The notes below the pieces were generated by a model. That model was given only the letters and a program-made list of their open reading frames with translations, ran no database searches and had not been told where the DNA came from. From assembly GCA_026397015.1 (NCBI GenBank), contig JAPLVR010000002.1, positions 1-50,917 on the forward strand: DNA of 50,917 nucleotides, written 5' to 3'. A program made the translations under genes and the position numbers. Origin of the DNA: Candidatus Iainarchaeum sp. Lineage in GTDB: Archaea > Iainarchaeota > Iainarchaeia > Iainarchaeales > JAAZKV01. The stretch's first letter is position 1, and each line of letters opens with the position of its first letter. Below are positions 1-8,216 of the stretch, in pieces.

Positions 1-303
1 CACTCAGCAGACAAAAAACGCTTTGGCATAATACGCCAAAAAAAAGAAAACAGAATCATAACAACCATGTCAACCAGAATGACCCTACACAACTACATCA
101 CAACAATCCTACACCCAACCTAATTCTGTCCCAGAGTCCCCGAAAGCCAAATTCTTATATACTTGAAAAAACAATATTACAGCGTTTTCTTTGCGCTGTC
201 AATGGTTCCTTGCGCTGTCAATGGATTTGCAGTTTGATGATGGTTTTGTTTGCTGGAGTGGTGCTGAAATGAAAATTGTTTGCAGGGGAAAAAGGGTGCT
301 GAA
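1..303. other. Window-edge region without a secure gene
   Basis: No convincing gene. The plus strand is open from base 1 to a TAA at 121-123 (40 codons), but its Thr/His-rich content and CTA codons are unlike the genes around it. The minus strand is open from an ATG at 68-66 to the edge and could be the start of a gene leaving the window; a TATA-like TATATA lies at 152-160 and would serve either strand. A 14-base direct repeat (TGCGCTGTCAATGG) occurs twice near 193-225, and GTGCTGAAATGAAAA occurs twice just before and at the next start codon. These look like local duplications of translation-start sequence. Confidence 0.4.
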
Positions 304-1341
304 ATGAAAACTCTGGATGAAAAAGTCGAGGAGCTCGTAAAGGCAATCGACGCTTTGCACGAATCAATTGCGCATGAAAATTGGAAGGAAACGAACAGGC
401 AGGGCTTTGTTTTCGGGCTTGAAACCTATACAAAAAAATTAAAGGAGCTTTACTATGAATTTGCGGATATTGACAGGGAATTGAAGGGGCTGCTTGAAAA
501 AAATGTGCCCGATGTTTCGCAGTTTCTTTCCGAACTGCGGAGGGAAATAACAGTTTTCGATTCAAACTTGAAAATGGAGAAGAGCACCAAATTCAGGGAA
601 AACCTGATTAATGAAACCGAGCCGATGGAAGTTCCCGATCTTTATAGTTCGCTGCAGCACAAAATAATGACTCTTACGCTCAAAGCGCGCTATTCCGCCG
701 AAAGGATGAGGACATTTTTGCACATGCGCAAAACCCATTACTCAAAGAAGGGCGCCGCCGCAAAAAACCTGCTCGAGCTTCTTAACGAGAGGGAGGCCGA
801 GATTGCGGACCTTAAGCAGAAGCACCATGAATTAAAGAGAAAAAGTTTTCTCGGTTTCGTGCAGGAGAAAAACATTGCCGAAACTGAATCCGAGTTTGCA
901 AAAATGGACAAGGATTTGAATGCGGCGGTTCTTGAGGTGAATAATTCTTTGAAGATTCATTTTTCGCAGATGGCTTATGTCGAAGGAAGTTTTGCGCAGC
1001 TGAAAGAAAAAGTCGGGATGATTGAGGCAAAGTATGAAAACTTTTCAAAGAAGGCGCTTGAAGTTATTAAGGAATTGAAGAAGGAGAGGGATTATGCGAA
1101 AACGGTCGCCTTGGACGTTGAAAGCGAAACGCTCAAAATGAGGGGCGAATACACAAAGAGAATTATTTCAATGGAAGAGGACAAGCAGGCGCTGAAGGAA
1201 AAGGTGGCGGAAAAATATTCGAAGGAAATAAGCCGGTTGAAAAAAGATTTGGATGAAAGGGCGCAGACGATAAGGAAAATGAATTTGCTTATTGAAAAAC
1301 AGGAAGAAGAAATAAAGAATCTCAGAAAGGGTTCCAAGTAA
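304..1341 (+). CDS. Coiled-coil protein, function unknown
   Basis: A 345-residue soluble, highly charged protein, nearly all predicted alpha helix, with long heptad-like stretches between about residues 150 and 345 (many Lys/Glu, Leu or Ile at regular spacing). There is no signal peptide, membrane helix or nucleotide-binding motif. The ATG at 304 is preferred over an upstream in-frame TTG at 280 because it follows GGGTGCTGAA at SD distance. The C-terminal half resembles SMC- or tropomyosin-like coiled coils only in composition, so I give no function. The convergent gene starts one base after the stop. Confidence 0.75.
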   Translation: MKTLDEKVEELVKAIDALHESIAHENWKETNRQGFVFGLETYTKKLKELYYEFADIDRELKGLLEKNVPDVSQFLSELRREITVFDSNLKMEKSTKFRENLINETEPMEVPDLYSSLQHKIMTLTLKARYSAERMRTFLHMRKTHYSKKGAAAKNLLELLNEREAEIADLKQKHHELKRKSFLGFVQEKNIAETESEFAKMDKDLNAAVLEVNNSLKIHFSQMAYVEGSFAQLKEKVGMIEAKYENFSKKALEVIKELKKERDYAKTVALDVESETLKMRGEYTKRIISMEEDKQALKEKVAEKYSKEISRLKKDLDERAQTIRKMNLLIEKQEEEIKNLRKGSK

Positions 1342-1342
1342 T

Positions 1343-1759
1343 TTAAATCGAAAAATCCTTGTTTTCTGGCTCGAACCTTTCTTCGTTGAACAGGATTCCG
1401 ACTATTAAATCGGAGTATTGCTTTACCAGCGCTTCTTTCTGGTCGAGGTATTCCTCCTCGCCCAAATCGCCGTATTCATCGGTTGTAACAATCTTCAATA
1501 TTCTTGTTTTTGTCGCAATTTCCACATCGACCAACTTTTCTTTGATCATTTCCGCTTCTCCTTCATTTTCCGCAAAGCCGAATACAAAGATGAAGTCGCT
1601 TTCCTCCGCGCATTCCCTCGCCATCTCAGGCAGATCTTCCGCAAATGGAACGAAGCGCTTTTCGAGTTCCAAACCGGTTATTTTCTTTGAAAGGCTTTTT
1701 GCCAGTTCATCGAATATGTTCATCGGGCTTTCCTTGTTGCCTATAAGGGATATTTTCAT
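1343..1759 (-). CDS. Riboflavin/lumazine-synthase-fold protein (archaeal RibC-like)
   Basis: 138 residues. The order of elements resembles archaeal riboflavin synthase (RibC, related to lumazine synthase): an N-terminal strand, a helix, a strand ending in the segment FAEDLPEMARECAEESDF that parallels the family's VPG-x-x-D-IP-x-A region, a hydrophobic FIFVFGFAEN strand, and a C-terminal helix ending in DLIVGILFNEERFEP like the family's YYLLFKPEYL. The match is by eye and distant, and catalytic residues are not clearly kept, so activity is uncertain. It starts about 25 nt after a TATA box shared with the divergent gene and has no SD, so it is probably leaderless. Confidence 0.5.
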   Translation of the reverse strand: MKISLIGNKESPMNIFDELAKSLSKKITGLELEKRFVPFAEDLPEMARECAEESDFIFVFGFAENEGEAEMIKEKLVDVEIATKTRILKIVTTDEYGDLGEEEYLDQKEALVKQYSDLIVGILFNEERFEPENKDFSI

Positions 1760-1781
1760 GATAAGATATTGAATGGATAGC

Positions 1782-1790
1782 TTTATAAAA
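1782..1790. promoter_or_regulatory. Shared TATA box of divergent promoters
   Basis: TTTATAAAA is nearly symmetric and lies between two divergent genes. Going left it is about 25 nt from the ATG at 1759, which fits a leaderless transcript. Going right, transcription would begin near 1808, downstream of the ATG at 1796; this argues that the surface-protein gene starts at a later codon. Confidence 0.55.
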
Positions 1791-1849
1791 AATAAATGCC
1801 TAATAATAAAGAACGCAATTTGTACAAAATTTGGTTTAAGGTGTTTGTT

Positions 1850-3454
1850 TTGTTCGACCCGAAATACGACGAGCCCAATTATAATCCCGGCGGCGGCTAT
1901 TATGGCGATGACCAGCCGCAGGGCAATTCCATTTCCGTCGGCCCAGTAGTCAATTTGCTCAAGAAGTATAAAATGCTTATTATTGTCGGGGTAATAGGAA
2001 TTATTGCAATTGCATTGATAATGAACTGGCTCAACTCAAATCAGGATGTTACGATAACCGTCAGGGAGCTTGACACGGGGACAAAAATAATTTCCAACAT
2101 ATCGGTAAAGGACGAGTCAGGAACAAAAACAATAAAAACTTTTGCGGCACAGGATTCTGCGACAATAAATCTTCCTTATGGAAAATACCTTTTGACTGTT
2201 TCAAGCACGAGTACAGGGACATATAATACAATCACCAATGAGCCTCTTATTGTTCCAATTGATTCAACTGATTTGGTCAAAAAAACAAAGTCTATAATAC
2301 TGCACAGGGACAGGACGGCGGATGTTAAAATTTATATGGATGTTTTGGATTTGTATGGAACAAGGGACATTAACGGAACGGTTGAAATCACAAACACCGG
2401 CAAAAAGGACATTGTAAATACAAATTTAAAGGTTGTAAACGAGGACGCGAGTATAAATGAAGGCGATTTGGAAGTTAATTTTGCAGAGCAGGGAAACAAA
2501 TTTCCTCTAACTGTTTATCAGGGGTCAAGCCAGTCGGTGGCCTTTACCGTAAAGATGAATAAGGCGGTTTCGGCCGAAAAAAAGGTTAAATTAATGGTGA
2601 AGCTTGAGGGCATGGAAGCTTCCACCGAGAGCGGGAAAAACGGTGCGGAAAAGGAGCTCACTGCAAATCCTGCCTCAACATTAACTGTAACAACTTCGAA
2701 TGCGGTAAGCGCCAGGGCGCTTGAGAAAAAAACGATTGACGTTAAAATATCGAATACTGGCAAGTATGACGCGGACGAAATTTCAGTTGAATTGGTTGCC
2801 CAGCCCGGTTCAGAGGGCATGATAGACTGGTTTAGATTCATTTCTCCGGCAAGCGGAAAAAACACTCTTCAGATTGTCGATTCGCTGGCCAAGGGAAAAA
2901 ACACCGGCAAGGCGGTGCAGCTTTATTTCAATCCTCCTGTCGAGGCGGAGCAGGGCGACGAATTTTTTGGAACGATAATTGTGAGTTCCCCTTCGATTGC
3001 AAGTTCGATAGAAGTCGGCGTCAAGTACACTGTAAGTGAATCTGTTAAGAGGACAATTACGCTGAACGGAATAAGCAGCCCCGTTGAGGTAAAGTTTGAC
3101 AGCAAGGAAAATAAATATAATATTCTTGACAAGAAAGATATCACTTTGAAGAATACCGGCAATGTGGATGTGGAAAATGTTGTTTTCGCGCTCGATGCCG
3201 GGGGTCAGACAAACTTTTCGTGTGCGAATTGGGTTAAAATATTGGAAGCTGATCCGACAACCGGCGAACTTACGTTTAGCGAAATAGTGAAGGGCGGCTC
3301 TTCCATTCCCTTTACCATAAGAATAGAGATTGATTCGGAAGCAACTGAAAATGATCCGGGCGTATGCCATTTTTACTGGTCTGGAAACATAAAGGGCGAG
3401 TTATCAGAATTTGTCGGCGGCGACGCGGTAATAACTATAATTCCGAGAGATTAA
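1850..3454 (+). CDS. Membrane-anchored surface protein with Ig-like repeats
   Basis: About 534 residues. A short cytoplasmic N-terminus rich in Asp, Gly, Tyr and Pro is followed by one membrane helix (MLIIVGVIGIIAIALIM, about residues 43-62 from the TTG). The long outer part starts with a PEGA-like domain (TVRELDTGTKIISNISV to PYGKYLLTVSS) and continues with at least three NEW3/CARDB-like beta domains, each marked by an N-T-G motif (NTGKKD, NTGKYD, NTGNVD). The TTG at 1850 is chosen because it follows GGTG at 1840-1843 and the likely transcription start (about 1808) lies after the earlier ATG at 1796. A GTG at 1841 is another candidate. It is probably a cell-envelope or adhesion protein; the ligand is unknown. 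Confidence 0.75.
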   Translation: MFDPKYDEPNYNPGGGYYGDDQPQGNSISVGPVVNLLKKYKMLIIVGVIGIIAIALIMNWLNSNQDVTITVRELDTGTKIISNISVKDESGTKTIKTFAAQDSATINLPYGKYLLTVSSTSTGTYNTITNEPLIVPIDSTDLVKKTKSIILHRDRTADVKIYMDVLDLYGTRDINGTVEITNTGKKDIVNTNLKVVNEDASINEGDLEVNFAEQGNKFPLTVYQGSSQSVAFTVKMNKAVSAEKKVKLMVKLEGMEASTESGKNGAEKELTANPASTLTVTTSNAVSARALEKKTIDVKISNTGKYDADEISVELVAQPGSEGMIDWFRFISPASGKNTLQIVDSLAKGKNTGKAVQLYFNPPVEAEQGDEFFGTIIVSSPSIASSIEVGVKYTVSESVKRTITLNGISSPVEVKFDSKENKYNILDKKDITLKNTGNVDVENVVFALDAGGQTNFSCANWVKILEADPTTGELTFSEIVKGGSSIPFTIRIEIDSEATENDPGVCHFYWSGNIKGELSEFVGGDAVITIIPRD

Positions 3455-3491
3455 GGCAAATAAATAGGTTAACGGTATATCGAATTATTTT

Positions 3492-3500
3492 AAGCCCCTG
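3492..3500 (+). repeat. Short direct copy of the tRNA-Thr 3' end (possible att remnant)
   Basis: AAGCCCCTG here, followed by AGGA, repeats AAGCCCCTG followed by GAGGGA at 5061-5069, the 3' end of the tRNA-Thr gene, in the same orientation. The two copies bracket the AT-rich HNH gene. Only nine bases match exactly, so chance cannot be excluded. Confidence 0.35.
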
Positions 3501-3509
3501 AGGATTTTA

Positions 3510-4925
3510 TTAATTTGTTATACTTTTTAGCAATTTATCGAGTATAGTGTCTTTTTTATGTTCTTCACGAGTTAGAACTTCCAGATTTGACAACTCATTA
3601 TTTCTTTTGGCGAAGTCTTTGTGATGGACCTCATAAGAAATCCAAGGAAGTCGGTATATGTTTCTGTTTTTGTTGTAGATAAACTTTTTAGCATACCAGC
3701 GGTGAAAATATTCACCTGGTTGTCCTGGATGATTTAAGTTTTTTGCGAATGTTTCATATCCTTCTTCATTAATTATTACTTTGTAACCTTGTTTATTTAG
3801 CCGTGGCATATTATTTTCTATCTCCAGATTCAGTCGTTCTTTTTCGTTTTGTATTCTTTCCTTCTTTAATAATTTTGTGCTTTCAGATATCGAATTTTTA
3901 TCGTTTTCCATTTGAATTAGTCTTTTTCCCATTTTTTGAATCGCAGTCTCTTCTTTCTTTTTTAATTTAGCTTCTAAATCAGATTCTTTTGCCCCATATT
4001 CAGAATCTAACTTAGTTAATTGTTTTCTTTTTTGTTTTATGCTATTCTTAAGTTTTTCCAGCTCAGCATTAAATTGTCTTTCTTTATGTAAATTTTGAGT
4101 TATTTCTAAATCAATTATTCGCGCTTTTTCTTTAAGAATTTTTAGGTTAGTTTCTGCAAATTTGTTTTGTTGTTCAGCTTTTTGTTTTTTGTTGTCTAAG
4201 TAAAATTTGGCTAAAACTATTGAAATTGTTATAATTAAAATAACAATTATCCCGGTGAATGTCAAGACTCCTTCTCGTTCAGCTTTTTGTTTGGCAATCA
4301 AAGCAGCTTGATTGTCAAGAACATCTTGTTTAATTTTTTCTGATTCAGTTGAGCAAATTTCTTTAACACAAAACCCACTGCCGCATAGTGAATCAGAAGT
4401 GCATGTTGCTCCATCATTTAAGCAGTTTGTATCGCTTCCAGATGGGCATTTTTTACAGGTTGTATTTGATATTAATTCATATTTTTGGTAAGTAAAATTA
4501 TTGTCAACAAAACTAAAGGAGATATCCTCATATCCTTCAAATCTACAATAAGATGAGTCGTAGGATGTGTTAAGTCTATAGTAATCTCGGGGGTTGATAG
4601 AAAACGTTTGTTCCCTTTGATATTTTATGCCACTACCAGAACATATGCTAGACGGTGTCAGCCACCATTTATATTGCATTCTTACAGTTAAAAGAAAATC
4701 GGTTTCATTGTGTGTGTCAAAAGAATTATCTAAAAAATTATTAATATTGATCGCGCTTGATGTTGCAGGGGGGTATAAAGTAGTGATTAATTCATTAGTG
4801 TCTAATGAATAGACATTTTGAAAAGTTTGTTCAGATGGAACGCTTATGGCATACTGACAATCTAAGGAATAAACAAAAGATAAAAATAATAAAGTTGTTG
4901 CCGCCAGAAAGAGGGCTTTTTTCAT
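3510..4925 (-). CDS. Type-I membrane protein with cytoplasmic HNH endonuclease domain
   Basis: 471 residues with an unusual order of parts: signal peptide (1-20), outer domain (about 21-155), Cys-rich segment (157-192, with CKKC and CGSGFC), a single membrane helix (about 219-241), a Lys/Glu-rich coiled coil (about 242-355), and a C-terminal HNH domain (about 415-460). The HNH signature is clear: YEVHHKD, then NN-x-L-x-NL and a final EEH, matching the H-H ... N ... N ... H metal and catalytic pattern. The topology puts the Cys-rich domain outside and the nuclease inside. The gene is visibly more AT-rich than its neighbours and lies next to the 3' end of a tRNA gene, which suggests horizontal transfer. 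A defence or signalling role is inference only; substrate and sensor ligand are unknown. Confidence 0.85.
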   Translation of the reverse strand: MKKALFLAATTLLFLSFVYSLDCQYAISVPSEQTFQNVYSLDTNELITTLYPPATSSAININNFLDNSFDTHNETDFLLTVRMQYKWWLTPSSICSGSGIKYQREQTFSINPRDYYRLNTSYDSSYCRFEGYEDISFSFVDNNFTYQKYELISNTTCKKCPSGSDTNCLNDGATCTSDSLCGSGFCVKEICSTESEKIKQDVLDNQAALIAKQKAEREGVLTFTGIIVILIITISIVLAKFYLDNKKQKAEQQNKFAETNLKILKEKARIIDLEITQNLHKERQFNAELEKLKNSIKQKRKQLTKLDSEYGAKESDLEAKLKKKEETAIQKMGKRLIQMENDKNSISESTKLLKKERIQNEKERLNLEIENNMPRLNKQGYKVIINEEGYETFAKNLNHPGQPGEYFHRWYAKKFIYNKNRNIYRLPWISYEVHHKDFAKRNNELSNLEVLTREEHKKDTILDKLLKSITN

Positions 4926-5061
4926 AATACCATCAAGTTAATTTCTGCTTTTAATTGTTGTCATTTTACTTATTTTTTGATATTACTCGTTTAACAAACT
5001 GTTTCCAGAATTTGAGGGCATTGCTTCCTCAAGTATTTTGGGAATATAACAACTTACTAAA

Positions 5062-5227
5062 AGCCCCTGGAGGGAATCGAACCCTCGACATACTGCTAGT
5101 TCTCGCTTTTTTTAATTTTATCCCGAATTAATGAAAGTTTTTTTTCTTTGGGATAACGTAACACTTTCTTTTTCTAAAAGAAAGGGTCCGTTACGAAGCA
5201 GTTGCTCTACCGCTGAGCCACAGGGGC
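5062..5227 (-). tRNA. tRNA-Thr(CGU) with 94-nt intron
   Basis: The 5' exon is 5227-5192 and the 3' exon 5097-5063, with discriminator U from 5062 (U73 is usual for archaeal tRNA-Thr). Joined, they fold as a normal cloverleaf: acceptor GCCCCTG/CAGGGGC, anticodon stem ACTGC/GCAGT, loop TTCGTAA, anticodon CGT, and T arm GAGGG-TTCGATT-CCCTC. The intron (5098-5191) sits at the canonical 37/38 position, after the base following the anticodon. No CCA is encoded. The intron is AT-rich and holds no reading frame or C/D boxes that I can see. The splicing endonuclease gene is in this window at 46940-47497. Confidence 0.93.
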
Positions 5228-5317
5228 ATCTCATAAGTTACTTATTGGGATGATTTTTATTACTTTTCCCGCTTCCTTTTTATTTACAAAAGAGTATATA
5301 GGGCAGGTAGTGGTTTG

Positions 5318-6832
5318 ATGAAGAATGGGGCGCGTGAGGGTTTCCAGTTCGAGTTGGCGACTTACCTCGCGGACCAGGACTTCGTTTACGGTCCGGAGCC
5401 CGAGCTCTACACCCCGATAGCGGGTTTTTATTCTTACGGTTTGCTCGGAAAGGCCTTGAAGAACAAAGTAGAAGATAAGGTAAGAAAAGTTTTTGTGGAG
5501 CACGGTTTTTTCGAAGTAGAGTTTCCTCTTATAAGCCCTGAAATTATTTGGAAGGCTTCCGGCCATTTGGACGGTTTTAATGATTCCGTTATTTCCTGTT
5601 CAAAATGCAAATCATCTTTTCGCGCCGATAAATTGATTGAGGAGGAAACTGGAAAGGAAATTGCGGGCGCAAAAGACGAGGATTTGCTCGCCGCAATAAA
5701 AAGGAATGAAATCAAGTGCCCGAATTGCAAAGGAAGGCTGGAGTGGGAAATCACCAGGCACAGCCTGATGATGAAAACAATTATCGGCAGGGACATAGTT
5801 GTGTACAACAGGCCTGAGACCGCTACTACTACTTATCTTCCGTTCAAGCGCTACGTGCAATTCTTCAGGGGAAAACTTCCTTTCACGGTTTTTCAGATTG
5901 GAAAGGCTTTTAGGAATGAAATAAGCCCGAGGCAGCACCTGCTGAGGATGAGGGAATTTACCCAAGCAGAGGCGCAGATTTTTATCAGCAAGGATCAGAA
6001 GCAAAACTTTCCTCCTTTCAAAGAGGTCGAGAATGATTTGCTGCCTCTCTGGTCCGAGCAGCTTCAAAAATCGGACAAGGCTCCTGAATCGGTTTCGCTA
6101 AAGAATGCCTTGAAAAATAATTATTTGAAGAATCAGGCGTATGCGTGGGCCCTTCTCCTGGCATACAAAGTTTTTTTGGAGATGGGAATTCCAAAAGAAA
6201 AAATGAGGTTCAGGCAGCATCACAGCAATGAACGCGCTTTTTATGCGGATGACGCATGGGATTTGGAAATTGAATTGAATTCTTTCGGGTGGACGGAGTG
6301 TTGCGGCGTTCATGACAGAACAACCTATGACCTTTCCCAGCACGCGAAGTTTTCGAAACAAAAGCTTGTTGTCAGAACTGAAGACGGAAAAGAAATCGTT
6401 CCGGATGTGATTGAAATCGCTTTCGGTGTCGACAGGCCTTTTTATGCGCTTCTCGACCTCGCGTTTTTCAAAAGAAAGGATGATGATAAGAGAACTGTTC
6501 TTTCGTTGCCGCCCAGCATGGCGCCTGTAGATGTTGGTGTTTTTCCGCTGATTAAGAAAGACGGTCTGCCCGAGAAGGCGAAAGAGGTTTTGCAGGCATT
6601 AAAGGGCAGCGGCATAAGGACTTATTATGATGATTCCGGAAGTATCGGGAAGCGCTATTCGCGCCTCGACGCGGGTGGAATCCCTTTCTGCGTTACAATC
6701 GATCACGATACGTTGAAGGACAACGCAGTTACGATAAGGGAGCGCGATTCTTTGAAGCAGACAAGAGTGAAAATAAAGGATTTGCGCGGCACGCTTGAAA
6801 AATTTTTGGAAAAGGGGTTTTCGGAAAAATAA
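5318..6832 (+). CDS. glyS: Glycyl-tRNA synthetase
   Basis: 504 residues, class II, alpha2 archaeal/eukaryotic type. It opens with the typical segment ending in GPEPELYTPIAGFYSYG, has a zinc-binding pair CSKC (about 94) and CPNC (about 134), motif 2 around FRNEISPRQHLLRMREF (about 197-213), the Gly-specific region WDLEIELNSFGWTECCGVHDRT, and a C-terminal anticodon-binding domain with APVDVGVFPLIKK. The ATG at 5318 follows AGGTAGTGG; a TTG directly in front is less likely. It starts a run of co-directional genes through fibrillarin and the lipid-kinase-like gene, with short gaps, so glyS may be co-transcribed with the C/D RNP genes. Confidence 0.96.
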   Translation: MKNGAREGFQFELATYLADQDFVYGPEPELYTPIAGFYSYGLLGKALKNKVEDKVRKVFVEHGFFEVEFPLISPEIIWKASGHLDGFNDSVISCSKCKSSFRADKLIEEETGKEIAGAKDEDLLAAIKRNEIKCPNCKGRLEWEITRHSLMMKTIIGRDIVVYNRPETATTTYLPFKRYVQFFRGKLPFTVFQIGKAFRNEISPRQHLLRMREFTQAEAQIFISKDQKQNFPPFKEVENDLLPLWSEQLQKSDKAPESVSLKNALKNNYLKNQAYAWALLLAYKVFLEMGIPKEKMRFRQHHSNERAFYADDAWDLEIELNSFGWTECCGVHDRTTYDLSQHAKFSKQKLVVRTEDGKEIVPDVIEIAFGVDRPFYALLDLAFFKRKDDDKRTVLSLPPSMAPVDVGVFPLIKKDGLPEKAKEVLQALKGSGIRTYYDDSGSIGKRYSRLDAGGIPFCVTIDHDTLKDNAVTIRERDSLKQTRVKIKDLRGTLEKFLEKGFSEK

Positions 6833-6865
6833 AAAAATTAATTTAGTTATTTTTTGGTGGTTGAA

Positions 6866-7492
6866 ATGGAAAAAAGGGAAATTTTGAGGAAAAAATTGCT
6901 GCACCGCGCGCAGAAAAAGATTGAAGAGAAGTTCGCGCAGAAGGAGATTCACATAATCAAAGCGGTCAACCTGCTGGAGGACCTCGACTCGGCGTACAAT
7001 TTGCTCAATGAGGCGCTTTCGGATTGGAAAAGCAAGAATCCGGCTGAAAAATCCTTGGCGCAGGTCTCCGAACTTGAGAAGAGCGCTAATGCCTTAAAAG
7101 AAGAGAGGAAAAATTTGCAAATATTTATTGACGAGGCGATGAAAGAGGAGCTTCCGAATTTCGGCGCAATCGCCGGCGCAATAATCGGTGCGAAGATGCT
7201 TTCAGAAGCGGGCTCAAAAAAGGAACTTGCGTTTATGCCCTCTTCCACAATCCAGTTGTTGGGTGCGAGAAAAGCCCTGTTCAACCATTTGAAGGGAAAA
7301 GGGAAGTGCCCGAAGCACGGCTTCCTATTCAGCCATCCGCTCGTGCAGAAGCTTCCGAAGGAAAAGAGGGGAAAGGCCGCGCGCATAATTGCGGGAAAAC
7401 TTTCAATTGCGGCAAGAAAAGATTATTTTACTGGAAAGGAAGATTCAAAGGAGTCGTTAAAAGAAATCGCGGAAAAGCTTGCCCGAATATGA
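6866..7492 (+). CDS. nop5: Nop5/Nop56-like C/D RNP protein lacking the N-terminal domain
   Basis: 208 residues, about half of a usual archaeal Nop5 (roughly 380-400). The coiled-coil start (KEIHIIKAVNLLEDLDSAYN) aligns with the segment after the N-terminal domain in other archaea, and the Nop domain follows intact: LPNFGAIAGAIIGAKM, LAFMPSSTIQLLGARKALF, KHGFLFSHP and KRGKAARIIAGKLSIAARKD. The region that normally contacts fibrillarin (the first 115 or so residues) is absent, and there is no room for it because glyS ends 33 bases upstream. The ATG at 6866 follows GGTGGTTGAA. Fibrillarin is encoded 27 bases downstream, so the usual operon is kept even though the usual contact domain is not. Confidence 0.9.
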   Translation: MEKREILRKKLLHRAQKKIEEKFAQKEIHIIKAVNLLEDLDSAYNLLNEALSDWKSKNPAEKSLAQVSELEKSANALKEERKNLQIFIDEAMKEELPNFGAIAGAIIGAKMLSEAGSKKELAFMPSSTIQLLGARKALFNHLKGKGKCPKHGFLFSHPLVQKLPKEKRGKAARIIAGKLSIAARKDYFTGKEDSKESLKEIAEKLARI

Positions 7493-7519
7493 AGAGTGCT
7501 CGGCGGAATTTTAATTTTT

Positions 7520-8197
7520 ATGAAAAAAGTTATTGAAAGCATGAAGAAATTATTCGAAGGAATTTATTCGGACGGCAAGGGCATTTACACCCAGAGCATC
7601 GTTCCGGGAAACAGGGTTTATGGCGAAAAAATCGTTTCGGAAAAGGGCGCCGAATACAGGGAGTGGAATCCTTTCCATTCAAAGTATTGTGCCGCGATAA
7701 AAAACGGGCTGGAAAAAAGCATTTTTTTTGAGGGCGCAAAAGTCCTTTACCTCGGCTCCGCCGAAGGGACAAGCGTCAGCCATGTTTCGGATATTGTCGG
7801 CGACCGCGGATTTGTTTTCGGGGTTGATATTTCCGAAACAGCGATGCAGAAACTCATAGACCTTTCTGAAATAAGGCATAATATTTTTCCAATAATAGGC
7901 GATGCGGAACAACCCGATGAGTACGCACCTTTTATCGAGGAGAAAGTCGACATTCTCTTTCAAGATGTTTCCCAGCGCAACCAGGCGGAAATTTTTGTAA
8001 AAAATGCCCGCTTCCTGAAAAAGGGGGGCTTTGGCGCCCTTACCCTTAAAACAAAAAGCATTTCGCAGTCAAAAAAAATGAAGGACATTCTTTCCGAGGA
8101 AAAGAAAAAACTGGCGGAAAGTTTTGAAGTGACTCAGGTGGTTTCGCTCGAGCCTTTCGAGGCAAGCCATTACCTGATTTTGGTGAAAAAGAAATGA
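7520..8197 (+). CDS. flpA: Fibrillarin-like rRNA/tRNA 2'-O-methyltransferase
   Basis: 225 residues, the catalytic subunit of C/D box RNPs. The conserved N-terminal box (YREWNPFHSKYCAAI), the SAM-binding motif VLYLGSAEGTSVSHVSDIVG (about 75-94), the acidic FGVDIS, and DILFQDVSQRNQAEIF are all typical. The C-terminal beta strand ending HYLILVKK is complete. ATG 7520 is chosen; a later ATG at 7541 and an earlier GTG at 7496 are possible. It should work with the Nop5-like protein just upstream, L7Ae and guide RNAs such as the one at 48005. Confidence 0.95.
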   Translation: MKKVIESMKKLFEGIYSDGKGIYTQSIVPGNRVYGEKIVSEKGAEYREWNPFHSKYCAAIKNGLEKSIFFEGAKVLYLGSAEGTSVSHVSDIVGDRGFVFGVDISETAMQKLIDLSEIRHNIFPIIGDAEQPDEYAPFIEEKVDILFQDVSQRNQAEIFVKNARFLKKGGFGALTLKTKSISQSKKMKDILSEEKKKLAESFEVTQVVSLEPFEASHYLILVKKK

Positions 8198-8216
8198 GTT
8201 GCGCGGTGAAAAAGAA

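Noticed and set aside
1..123. Plus-strand open frame from the window edge
   Set aside because: Only 40 codons, with Thr/His-rich composition and codon choice unlike the other genes; kept only as an unassigned edge.
232..302. Possible C/D box sRNA (TGATGA, then two CTGA)
   Set aside because: The C' box is missing, the ends do not pair next to the boxes, and the second CTGA is the SD/start region of the coiled-coil gene.
2810..3370. 186-codon open frame opposite the surface-protein gene
   Set aside because: Overlaps a long gene with clear repeated N-T-G beta domains; no family features of its own.
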